Shown here: positions 34,688 through 45,681 of the stretch, piece by piece
Layout of the letters: the number at the start of each line of letters is the position of its first letter
How positions within the stretch are numbered: the first letter of the stretch is position 1
NCBI GenBank assembly: GCA_003415625.1
Contig: PYIU01000009.1
Location: forward strand, 2,294,001 to 2,358,000
Reading direction: 5' to 3'
Length of the DNA stretch: 64,000 nt
Origin: Aquanectria penicillioides
Lineage: Eukaryota; Ascomycota; Sordariomycetes; Hypocreales; Nectriaceae
The notes under the pieces: generated by a model
Seen by the model: the letters and a program-made list of their open reading frames with translations, nothing else
What the model was told of the DNA's origin: nothing
Database searches by the model: none
Made by a program: the position numbers and the translations under genes

Positions 34688-37600
34688 TCAGCGGAATCGA
34701 CAACGAGTCTGCTCGTGCCGGTCCCGATACCACTTCGTCGTGAGTACCTTGCTGCAGTTTTCATTGCCACACTTGTAACCCTTCCGTTCTATCTTTGAAC
34801 ATCCCTCCCGCATGTGCTTGTTGCGGTTGCTGACGCTTGAAAACGTCTTGTGACATGACCCGCACTTTGCTCGGCGCTCCTTTACCCGCGCCGTATCTGG
34901 CGACGATAAGTCTGTGGAAATGAACGATGAGCCGCTGGGCACCCCCTTGGCGTCAGCGACGTATTCCTGTAGTGTTTCAAGAGGGGAAAATATTATGCCC
35001 TACCTTGGACTAGACATTGACGCTGCCGCCGTGAGGCTTGCAGACTTGGCCCCCAGAGGATTTAATGAACGGAGACGCGAGTTGCGTTGGCTCGCCTTCT
35101 TCATCTCTCGTATGTGCGGGCTGGACCATTCCTCGCTAGCCGACCGGATGTCTATCCCGGAGTCGTAGAAGTTGTCGTCGGCCTGGAAGCTGAGGAAGCC
35201 CTCCACAATTGCGCAGGACCGGCCGTATCCAGGGGCTGCCCGCGGGAAGGCTTTTGACCGGTGCACTTCGGGCCCGTCTTGGATCGCTAAAGACGCTGGT
35301 TAAAAGGGTGAAGAGAAGCCCGCCCCCAGCTTGAAAACGCTTACCAGATACTGCGGTCAATGCGATGGAGAACGCGACAGACGCCAGGGCGAGGACCACA
35401 ATTGGGTTCACGTCCTTCCACTCTGCCGATAGCTCCATGGCGTCGTTGGACGGCACCGGCTTGGCCATGAACAACTCCCCTTCTAATGCGTCCAAGTCAA
35501 TAAACTCCCCGAGGTCCACGTCGTCTTCGTGGTACTCATCCGTATCGTGCGTTAATCTACCTAGTACGCTACCGATGCTCTGGAAACTACCAATGGGCTG
35601 CACGGGCGGCCTATTTGCCCGCTGAATTAACCCAGACCTCCGCTTCTTCTTCTTGAGCTGCCGCTGGACCGCCTGCAACCGGCTGCCTGAAGACCCTGAT
35701 TTAAAGGGCTTCGTGGCTTCTAAGGATATCAGGTTTTGGATCAGCTCTTGGAACCGTAACAGCTCATCTGGCTCAGCTTCGGGAATGTCCAACGTCGCGA
35801 CCGAGTCCATGTCCCAGACGGCGCAGACAATCTCGTCAAACATGGCTCTCTCGGAGCCATGGATGAGCGTTCTCCACCGACCAAGGTCGTTTGCAAACCT
35901 GCAGCTTGTTAGCCAAGGTGATTATACCAGAGATGACACTTACTCAAGGTCGAGGTCTTCGCTAGCTTGGGGCGTTTGGCATCCCAGCGCATCGGCAACA
36001 AGGAGGACCAAGAGAATCTCCACAAGACCAGACGGTGCCTTGTTCCTTGTTATTTCGCGGAAACAGTCGATTCCTAGCTTCCAAATCTGTTGGGTCTCGC
36101 TGAAATGGCTTGCAATTTCGGCGTGAGCCGTTGAGGCTGTGCGGCTGCCGCAGAAACTCCTTAGCTTGTCGCATCGCCGTTCTAGCCTCTGCATGAAGTT
36201 GCGACCGAGCTTCTGGCGCGCTTTGTGGCCGTCGGTGTGTCGAATGGAGGAAATGGTGAAATGATCAAACGAAGCAAACAATTCCGAAGCGTTACTGTCC
36301 AGATAAGTGATCTCCGGCAAAGCTGGCTCAATGACAATTGCTGGAGTCGACGGGATGGAAAAGTCTAGGGTAAGGTCCTGGGACTGACTGGCGGAGGGGC
36401 CCAGCGTGCTCGTAGATGTAAAGCTCCCAGGTTGTATGGAAACGCTCGTGTCAAGGCCGGACAAGGCATTCGCGATGCCCGAAACGCTCTTGACGGACCC
36501 CGGAGGGCTGGGGCTGGGCATGGCCACTGGGTATTGTAGAATTTGCGGTGATACCGCAAACTGAAACTGGGTCGAGGACGGTTGCGGAGGATAGAAGTCG
36601 TAGACGAAGGTGGCGGGAGTTGACGGCTGGGGATGCTCCATCAAGAGCTGTAGAATATCCAAAGAACCGTTCTGGTGGGCTAGCGATGTGGCTTGCGGCA
36701 TCCCCGCATGGTAGATGGGCTCCGATCGGATGAGTAGCCGCACGATCTCGGCTTGGTGCCAGTACGTGGCGGCGTACAGAGGCGTGAAGATGCGGTCTTT
36801 GTCGACTGGGGCCTGGTAATCATCCATTACGTATCCCTCAAAGGTTGCGTGGTCGTCAATCAAGCAACGTACCGCCTCTATCTGGCCAAGACTGATGGCT
36901 ACATAGAGAGGGTCGTAGGTGACGTCGGAGTATTGGGGATCGGGAATCTCAACAGTGGTCTTCTTCGTGCGATCGACGAGGCCCAGCATGTACTGGAACA
37001 CGTCCAGGTAGCCATTTTCAAGGACTTCAAGGATCAGGGATGGATCGTACTGGAGTTCAATCTCTCCAGATCGCACAATGGGCTCACAGAGGTTCCTCAG
37101 CTCGGCGTAGTCACCGGACCGCGCAATGTCAGCGTACCGGAGGTTGAGGGCCTCGAGATACTGCTCGCTGACATGGTCGGGAACGAGACCCAGGGCAAAA
37201 AAGTCCTCGATCTCGTTCAGCCCGGTGCTGACGTTGTGCGCATGGATGTCATGGAGGTGGGTCACGGAGAGGATCTGCTGCTGGCGGAGGGCATCCATGT
37301 TCATGCCGTCGTACAGGGCACGCTCTAGCAGGAGATCCTCGACGAGGAGTTGCATTTCGGACGTCACATCATCATATGGATACCTGTCACGAAGCCCGTT
37401 GAAATGGGCCTTCAAGGCTTCATAGTTTCTGAGGACGGTATCAAAGTCAAGCTCCAGCGACGCCATGGACGTTGCGGGATACTGGAGGGCAAGGCACACG
37501 GCCTGGCGCAGGCCGAGGCTCGTGAGCTCTACAGTGATTCTCCTCGACAGCCTATCCTTTTCCACAATGAAGGACAGGGTAGGCAGCGAGCACCGGGCCC

Positions 37601-37818
37601 CGATCTCGACATACTTGCCGGAGCCAGACGACAGGGCACGGTAGACGTGCCCGCTGGAATCGATTAGTTTGGCAGGCGAGGGAGATCCCAACCGCTCACC
37701 TCTCGAACAACTCGATGTATCCGAAATAGGGGCCTTCGTCGGCTGGGAAGACGGATCTCTCGAGGGTCGCAGCCTGAAGGCGGCTCCTCTTGACGGGGAT
37801 ATCAATTGGCTGGGTCAT
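34688..37818 (-). CDS. Ankyrin-repeat protein with C-terminal pair of C2HC zinc fingers
   Basis: Five exons join in frame: 37818-37700, 37653-35944, 35898-35345, 35295-35004, 34934-34688; introns are 46, 45, 49 and 69 nt; the product has 973 residues. The start is the ATG of MTQPIDIPVKR. After an N-terminal region, ankyrin-like helices occur around residues 290-400 (DPLYVAISLGQIEAVRCLI; TPLYAATYWHQAEIVRLLI; SLDILQLLM). Near residues 774-793 a very hydrophobic stretch (PIVVLALASVAFSIALTAVS) could be a membrane helix. The last exon carries two fingers, C-x2-C-x12-H-x4-C (CGSCHKTF...) and C-x4-C-x12-H-x4-C (CGNENC...). The last junction is the least sure: the nearer acceptor (before 34,966) gives the wrong frame, so I used the CAG ending at 34,935. 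The specific function is unknown; the fingers suggest nucleic-acid or protein binding. Confidence 0.8.
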
Positions 37819-40101
37819 GGCGGCGAACTGACTGGCTGGGGCAGTGCCGGTGCCACTCGGCGATGACTGCGACGGCGCAGTGTCAATGACCCCTTGGACA
37901 ACAGCCGCATCGGCTGGTGCTGCCACAAGAACGAGGAATCAAAAGGCCCTAGAAAGAAGGGTGATATTTTTTATTGTTTCGGAAGAGAGAGTGCTGGCCA
38001 TGATTGTGTATTGAAGGCGATGATGCTGGACGTGGCTGTAGTCAGCACGGCGAGCAGCCAACCAGCGTCGCAGTGAAGAGGGGCTTGGAATTAGGAATCG
38101 CACCTTGTCATGCGCACCACGACCCCTCGATCCCCAGGCCGCCTTGCGCCGTTGTGTGCCTAGCCATGTGCCTAGCCATGGGGCGACTGGACGCGCTGCG
38201 ACGAATCGGGAACCTCGAATCTGCCTGGTTTGCGACTTGGATCGAGACATGCGAACCAGATGTCGCATGTGTCGCATTCCTGTGCGCCGCTGTTATCACG
38301 GGCCTGGAGCGAAACGGCTGCAATTGGCGCGGCGACGCAACACAACGGCCGTCGTAAAGCCGGCGAATCGCTCAAGTGACGAGCACGAGATGTCGCAATT
38401 GATGCGCCTTTTCAAGCATTGCCAAGGTGACCGGTTTTCGCCCTGATTCCTGGCATATTGGTTGAACAATGCTACCGATTCACTGCTGCGCCTTCGCTGC
38501 CGGCACTAGTATTGAAGATTTGGCGTTAGGCTTCAACACCGTATCGCTGGCTTTGACAACCCGCCCGTCGACAACAACATCTCGGGTTGTGTCGGCCTGT
38601 CTCTCTAGGTAGACTGGACTCGGGGTTTTGGAATCTCGACACGTATGGTGCTGAATGCCGAGTATCCCTGCACACCATTCTATATCACCGTAACACAGTC
38701 GATATGGTTCAGGCCACAAAAGCATATCCATCTCGAAGCCGAATGGACTAAGGAACTAGCACTTGTATAATCGATTGAGCAAGTGTTCTTGTCTGATCCA
38801 CAAGTCAAGGCGCTGTGAGGACCTTAGTCCATGACTTTGAGGTGCCACTAGTGTCGCTGGAGTTTGTAAAGCCCTGTTTGGCACTTGGGTGGTGATCAGG
38901 CGATACTCCGGCAAGATCTCAGGCGATGAACTATACATTCCTTTTTGCCAATCAATTCAGGGATCAGTCCTAACAGACAACTTTGTTAAGTCTGTTAAGC
39001 CAGCAAATGTGGTCCCAATTTGCAACAACTGCACACGTCTCATCCTGTGTCGTCCCCCGAGTGCCGAGCAAGGATGGGATCTGTCTCACCGTGGAGTCGA
39101 CATGTCCAAGAACTAGCGCCTGTTGTAGTAGGATCATTTAGTCATATTACCTCTGGGCTGTAGGGTCGATATGCCTAGCAAGTCAAATACCAAGATCTAT
39201 TCCGAGTGCGTACTGTTGGGGGTGGTTGGAGTGCACGCGGAAGACCGAGAATTCGCAGCAACCGTGAAGGCCTTGCTGCCAAGATACAATGGCAGCTCAA
39301 TGGGCGAGTCTCTATCTGAGTGAGGGCAGCATTACTTTTAGCGTGGTACGAAATGGTGATTACCTCTAATTGAGCAGTTGAGTTTATAAACACCTGATGA
39401 CGTCCTTGGTAGTCATGTCTGAGGCACAAGAATGCGAATAGCAGAGCGGCATGGACCTGTCACGACGATGGAGCGAGATCATGCCTTCACATATATTTCA
39501 TCTCTACGAGGTCTAATAATATGTGATAGATACTCCACTTCCTTGGCTGTGCCCGATACTTGGCCATTGCATGTGGCCATCGTCCAAGGATGCCGCATCA
39601 TCACGCGATTCAGATTGAAGCTGGGCCTCCATCCAACAAACGTGTAAACACAACCTAACAATAGTTGAAGAATATACCCAATGTACCACCTTGTCGAGTT
39701 AAGGAGTATGTTCTCCTTGCCTTACCTGGTTCAACTACAATCGAGATGAAGTTTGGATGATGTTAGTCCAGGCGGCGTGCGGGACTTCGCGGGCTAGTGG
39801 TTCTGCTGTTGACACTGCACGAGAAGCAACTACACAATTAAAAAAAACGGAAGAAGAAGAAGCCAAAGGACAATTTTTAGTCGTTGATCTGCATGGCGGG
39901 GAACTGTGGTGATGCGAGGGTGGTGTTATTGGTGTTTCTTGATTCGTTGGCGCTGCTTAATTGATGCCCCACGGCGCGCACCACGCCAACTGGATCCATC
40001 CAACGCGTCCGGACGCGTCCTACTTTACGCCTCTCACTCCGCGACCAAAATTATCCACGACATCAACCACACAACATCACAATCGCTCCAGCACGACCAA
40101 A
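37819..40101. other. Divergent intergenic region upstream of the primase gene
   Basis: These 2.3 kb lie between the start of the ankyrin/zinc-finger gene (minus) and that of primase large subunit (plus), so they contain both promoters. From about 38,400 to 39,800 the DNA is AT-richer than its surroundings. Short protein-like fragments appear in several frames, which could be an old inactivated element, but no family could be recognised. The two MluI boxes near 40,003 are described separately. Confidence 0.5.
40003..40018. promoter_or_regulatory. Palindromic pair of MluI cell-cycle boxes upstream of primase
   Basis: Two ACGCGT hexamers at 40,003-40,008 and 40,013-40,018, one helical turn apart, form the perfect 16-nt palindrome ACGCGTCCGGACGCGT, ending 83 nt before the PRI2 start codon. 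In yeasts the MBF complex (Mbp1/Swi6 or Cdc10/Res) binds ACGCGT to turn on DNA-synthesis genes, including primase and polymerase alpha, at G1/S. Fungal MBF homologues have the same DNA-binding domain. The position before an S-phase gene makes a real site likely. Confidence 0.75.
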
Positions 40102-41779
40102 ATGCTGCGACAAGACTTTAATCGAATCGAGCCCAAGCGGCGGAATGTCCTCGACCATCGCAAAAAACAGTTTGCTGTTCCCGTGTACAAGGAGCTCGAG
40201 TACCCCCATCGCCTCAACTTTTACGCGGAACCTCCCACTGCCGACATCACGCTCGAGCAGTTTGAACAATGGGCGATTGACCGACTACGAGGCATGCAAC
40301 GACCTCTTTGACCAATGTGCCATTGCTAACCGTCAGCAGTCCTCGCTGAGCTTGAAGCGTGCTCGTTTCGCAACAAGACTCCCGCCGAGACCGCCACGTA
40401 CATGAAGCCCATTCTCGACAAGTACCTCCCGCTGGAGCGAGCCAGCTCCGGATCCTCCAGGCTTTGGACTCAGCGACAAAAAGACCACTACAGCCACTTT
40501 ATTCTTCGACTAGCCTTTTCGTCCACGGAGGACCTGCGACGGCGATTTGCTCGCGTCGAGACCACGCTCTTCCGCATGCGATTCAACGACGACGACCTCG
40601 CCGAGCGATCTGCCTTTGTCTCCAGCCTCAACCTGGACTGGTGGGAGGCCGTCACAGAGGATGAGAAGCGACTGTACGCTGCAGAGCTGGCTGCCATGGG
40701 GCCCAGGAAAGGCGGCAACGACGAGGAGACTTGGTTCAAGGTCGACTGGGACCGGGTCCCCGAGCTCATTGAACACCGAAGGGTCTTCATGAAGGGTGGA
40801 AAGGCATACGTCCCTGGCCGAGAACAGGCTAGCATGGTCGTTGCCGAGTTTACTTCGCGACTGGACCGACAACTCGAGGTATGGACCCTGAACTGAAAGC
40901 AGTCGCAATACTAACAGCCGCGCAGTTGACAGCTCGTGCCCTCCCCAGACTCGACGAAGATGACCGACTCACTCCTATCCTAAACCACCTCTCCAAAAAC
41001 TTCATTACTCCTGATTCTTCTTACATGTCGAGCACAACTGCCCCTGCTGGCGCGCAGATTAGCGCTTCCAACATCGACAGCCTCTCTCAGCACTTCCCCG
41101 CGTGCATGTCTCACTTGCACCGGTCGCTTCGCCGGGATGCCCATCTCAAACACTACGGGCGTTTGCAATACAGCCTCTTCCTCAAGGGTATCGGCCTCAA
41201 CTTGGAGGAGTGTCTCATGTTCTGGAGGAGTTCCTTCCACAAGGTCACAGATGACACCTTCAACAAGGAGTATCGATACAATATCAGACACGTGTACGGT
41301 GATGTCGGCGGTGACTCGAACCGACGAGGCGGTGGTTACAGCCCCTTTAGCTGTCAGAAGATTCTCACCGAGCATCCTCCGGGACCTGGCGAGGCCCACG
41401 GTTGCCCTTATCGACACTTTAACTTGGAGAACCTCACCACGTTGGTGCAGGCCATGGGCGTCAATGACCGTTCGGTGATCCAAGGCATCAAGGAGGATAA
41501 GGAGAAGCTAAAATATCACATGGCATGCAATCGGTAAGTGATGTCGATCAAGCAGCACTCGTGAATGAGATGTGTGCTGCCACGAGCTGTGCAAGACAGG
41601 AGCTAACGAGGAACAGTGTTTTTGAACATCTCCACAAAGCAGAGATTCGCAAGGCCAAGGACGAAGGTGTCATGACACAGTCCCAGCTCGAGACCATTGT
41701 GCATCCCAACGAGTACTTTAAGCGTAGCTACCTTCTGAAGAATCTCGGCAAGGAGACGGACGTAAAGATGGAGGGTTAA
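40102..41779 (+). CDS. PRI2: DNA primase large subunit (Pri2)
   Basis: Four exons (40102-40291, 40340-40878, 40926-41533, 41617-41779) give 499 residues, the usual length for fungal Pri2. Pri2 is the iron-sulfur subunit of the primase-polymerase alpha complex, which makes the RNA primers for DNA replication in the nucleus. The N-terminal helical domain reads TYMKPILDKYLPLERAS; the C-terminal Fe-S domain begins near residue 290. Four cysteines lie at about 303 (ACMSHLH), 386 (FSCQKIL), 403 (HGCPYRHF) and 444 (MACNR). Their spacing (83, 17, 41) matches the four cluster ligands of yeast and human Pri2/PRIM2. The first intron (40292-40339, 48 nt) starts with GC rather than GT (AG then GCATGC) and has a GCTAAC branch site; no GT alternative keeps the frame. 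Introns 2 and 3 are GT-AG. The MluI boxes upstream fit S-phase expression. Confidence 0.96.
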
Positions 41780-42365
41780 GAATAACGGTTTAGCGTTATG
41801 GGAAACGATGTCTTGATTCTAATGGCATGATTGGCCGGATACCTCGGCAGGGCACGCTCGGAGCACGGCGTTGGATAGGGCATATAACTGGGTTAATCCG
41901 TAGAAACAGTGTACAGACGACTATTTGCATTCATCACCGTTGATAACGGTCTCAGTTTCGAACTGTGCTGCTTCCATCCAAGTTACGGCGACGTAGAGAT
42001 GCGACTATCGGGTTGTCAAGTCGCAATGCAACCACCGATTTTTGGCTGCGAAATGGACACAAGACCCGCCATCTAAAACATGTCCAGCTGCAAGCCTGCA
42101 TCATCTATTATGTCAATACTAGCACGGCGTCCCTTTGCATTCTCAGCCTCATCTCAGGCCTCACAATTCCCTCACCCCCCCTCCCCTTGACCTTGCAAGC
42201 AACTCACTGGCATTTCTGCGTCTTGCTCGCAGCTGCATCACCACCATCCGCATTGGGCTGCTGACAGGTATGGGCCGGTCGAAGGGCGGGGACGCGCGAT
42301 GAGGTCAGTGGTGATGGGGTAGCGGGATGACGACACGGGCTAGGAACGGGGGTGTGTGTATTCGT

Positions 42366-42388
42366 ATGTGTGTGTGTGTGTGTGTGTG
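42366..42388. repeat. GT dinucleotide microsatellite
   Basis: About eleven GT units, non-coding, downstream of the primase gene. Confidence 0.88.
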
Positions 42389-43533
42389 GACACTCTTGGA
42401 CGGAAAAGGGAGGAGGGATTGAGTGGTGTTTGACGGGCGTCTGATGAAGGCATTCGCAGTGCAGTGGTGGGAAATTGGCGCATGCAGGCGAATGAAGCGT
42501 GGCTGCGGTGGTTGAGGGGGCACAGGGCGGGAATGAAATGCAAGCTATCTAGCGGGTCGTTTTGGGGGGTTGATGGCATTCAAAGACAGGCATTGTCAGG
42601 AAAAAGAAAACCTACCATGGGGCGAGGATGGGATCGTGGGTTTTTTTTATCGTTGCTTGCCGTTGTTGTCTTTCCCGCCCTGTTGAAAAAAGGCCGAGTG
42701 TTGGCGACTCCCTGCGATGATCTCCCATCCGCTGAAAGTCTCCACGGACCACCACCGCCACCTCGCCCGTCGTCGCAACTCCCCTCGCACACGGCGATTT
42801 CAATCTCTTAGGTCTGGAGGAAGACGATCACCAAGCCTGTCCATCATCCACGACAGGATAGTTAGCCAACCATTGAGCGCTGGGGTACCGTACCACGGCC
42901 TTGACCATCGACGTTCAGAGTCTTCGACGTCATAACCGATAAACCCGGTCCCCCCGTCTTCGATCCGTTCGCTATCCGTCCCCTAACCGTCTCCCGCCCG
43001 TGGCCCGCCGACGTACATGGCATAGCATCAACCTCTCTACAAGCAAGCTCGATGGCATTGGTGCGTTTTGGGACAAACGGCACGCACACCCCCGTCAATG
43101 ACATCGTCATGCATGCAAGCCACAAACACCCCCAGACACCGATGGCGACCCGTCACCATTACCACTTCGTCCGTCGGTCCCCTTTTGCAGCGTCGCACTC
43201 CATGGCCAGCGGGCGGCCCCAAAGCCCACACGAAGAGGAGAGCCCAAGGGAATTGGCACAAAAGGTTAAACGGGGACCGGCCCGAACGTTGTTTGGATTG
43301 GCTGGGCAGGTTCCCACGACAGGAACACGTGCGACCGAGCGCCCAAGGGCAAAGTTGCATGCCACGGTGCGATGGATAGTCGGCACCGGGGAGATGGGCG
43401 CGTGGTGCTTGGGAGCTTGAGCTTGTTGCGAAGGAAGCCTCAGTAAATGCATGCATGGGAGGTTACGGCGACGCGATGACACTTTCGTAATTGCGGTATG
43501 GGGTGGACAATTGAACATGGAGGCCGCCTGCGA

Positions 43534-43560
43534 CGACGACGACGACGACGATGACGACGG
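43534..43560. repeat. GAC trinucleotide repeat
   Basis: About eight GAC units with one GAT. It would code for poly-Asp on the plus strand, but the surrounding frame shows no sign of being a gene. Confidence 0.85.
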
Positions 43561-44450
43561 TGAAATGACACCTGGAGACATTCAACCACCGGTGAGCATG
43601 TCGGTGGGCCTGTCCGTTGAGAGGTCAATCGGCATTCACCAATCCGTGGGTGAAGAGATGGGATTTCTTCAAGACATGCATCGAGACAATGACAGCTGGG
43701 ACGGCTCAACAGCTCGCCTGTCTCAGTCAATCCGCCGTCGCCGGTCGCCCCGACTGAGCACCCAATGCAGGGCGGAGAGAGACACAGCAAAGTGCTGAAG
43801 CCAATGCGTCTCACACAGGATGCCAGCTTTCGTATGTGGCTGGCTTGTCTCGTCGCCTTGTCGCATTTGCCAAAATCCCATGTAGCGGCCCATGGGCCTT
43901 CAACCCATCGGTGCTAGTGACGCCGCCCCGACAGAGAGACCGAGCCAGCTTTTCCCATAGACCTGCCACTTCGTCTCGGGCCTTGGTCATTGTGCTCGGG
44001 GTCCGTTTTGCACATTGTGCTTTGCGCTCTGGGCTTGGCATTTTCCGTGCCGTCCGCTCAGTCGCCAGGGCGAGCGAGCTGGCTGCTTCTGTTCGTATCT
44101 GCACCGCCCTGCCCCCTCAACCCTGTTTCCAAGTCACCAACCATGCCCAACCCATTCAGCTCCAGCCCTCCATCCCCAGCCGGAAGGGAACAAGGAAGTC
44201 CCAGGTCTGTCCCAGTTTGTCCTGTCCAAGGCTCGTCCCCCAGTCGTTGCTATTACGGTCATGGCTTTGCTCCTGCTCCTGCCCCGTCCATAGTTTTGTT
44301 TTTTCCCTGTCAGGTCGGCTCCACCCATGTCATGTCTATTTTGAGACTCGAGGAAACAAATGAAACGAAACAATCCTCACCTCAGATTAGACACAAACAC
44401 GTATACAGACCGGACGGGACTGGGAGGGGGGGCACAGCTCATTGCGAAAC

Positions 44451-44493
44451 AGCGCAGCACAGCTCAGCACAGCTCAGCACAGCTCAGCACACC
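44451..44493. repeat. CAGCTCAGCA 10-nt tandem repeat
   Basis: Four units of a 10-nt repeat containing the AGCT palindrome, non-coding. Confidence 0.88.
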
Positions 44494-45650
44494 TCTCAGG
44501 ACACGAGATCATCACCGCAACTTTGTCATAATCATCCATGATATTGTACGCACGCACGCACACTCGCACAGAGAGACACTCACGCGCGCATACTCGCACC
44601 CCGGCAGAACCCGGGGGTGGATCAGAGACAGGGCAGAAACGCACTCATGATATGACGCAAAATGTCATCACAGGGCACCAATACGACGACTGGACAAACG
44701 GCCCTGAAACGTGACAGATCTTGTTTGCTCGTACTCGTGAATTCCAACGCCGTCCGACCAAAGTCGGCGTGGCGTGAGGGCCAGGACCCGACTCAAATTC
44801 CAATCCCGGCCGAACGCCCGCAACCGTGATTGCTAAACTTAACCATTGCTACGTAACATGGCCAAATTGTCTGGCCTGGCCGCTCGCTCGGCGCCGCGTC
44901 TCAGCCACCGCCAGACTAGTCTCGACACAAGACCGGGGCCCGGAGCCGAAGGGTCGGGGCAGCTCCAGGTTTCCTGCGAGTCCGCGCCAACGCCGTCGCC
45001 CTAACGTCTCCCTTAGGGCCTTGGGCCTCTTAGATGGACCTTTTCGAGCTCTTAGTCATGACGGGGCAAGCAAACAAAGCAAGGCGGGACGACGCTACTG
45101 CCCAATTGCCGGCGTGCGGAATCAGTCACATCCGGGGGCGGTCACTTGAGTGCACTCGGTCCATGACGCCGGGGGAGCTCCCATTCGTGCTTGTGCTGAA
45201 ATGGGGGTGGGGGAAGCTGATGTCGATTTTTGAATGGGAGATCAAAGACAGCAGAAAAAGGAAAACAAGACATGCGCAAGACCAAAAGGAAAAATACAAG
45301 GTTGATGAGTGTGTTAGTTTTTTGACAGCCCCAAGCGAACAGGTGCATTTAGAATTCGGAGGCGTCAGCTAGGTGGCCGCAAGCAATGGAACGGGACGCG
45401 GGCATTCCAGCCAGACTTGGTGTTGCCGGGGCACTTGGCCCTACCAGCTCGGTCAAGATATGCAACTCCCGAGGGATCTCACGATGCTAAACCCATCAGA
45501 GGGATGGCTCCAGCAAACGCGTCAACAACCGAGCCCAAGTCAAGTGCCTTCCGATACCGCCTCGAGATTGCATGCGGGTCTGGAACCTCGATCCAAGGAA
45601 CAATCGCGATCGGGTCAACGGGATCAAGAGTCAAAGACTCTAAGCCAAAG

Positions 45651-45681
45651 AGGGGCGAGAGGGGCGAGAGGGGCGAGAGGG
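45651..45681. repeat. GAGGGGC 10-nt tandem repeat
   Basis: Three units of AGAGGGGCG-type sequence in tandem on the plus strand, non-coding. Confidence 0.8.

Noticed and set aside
38480..38731. Minus-strand frame with DVVVDGRVVKASDTV, faintly hydrolase-like
   Set aside because: Too short, no active-site motif and no continuation in neighbouring frames.
39175..39429. Minus-strand 84-codon frame in AT-richer DNA, considered as transposon relic
   Set aside because: No recognisable transposase or reverse transcriptase motif and no terminal repeats found.
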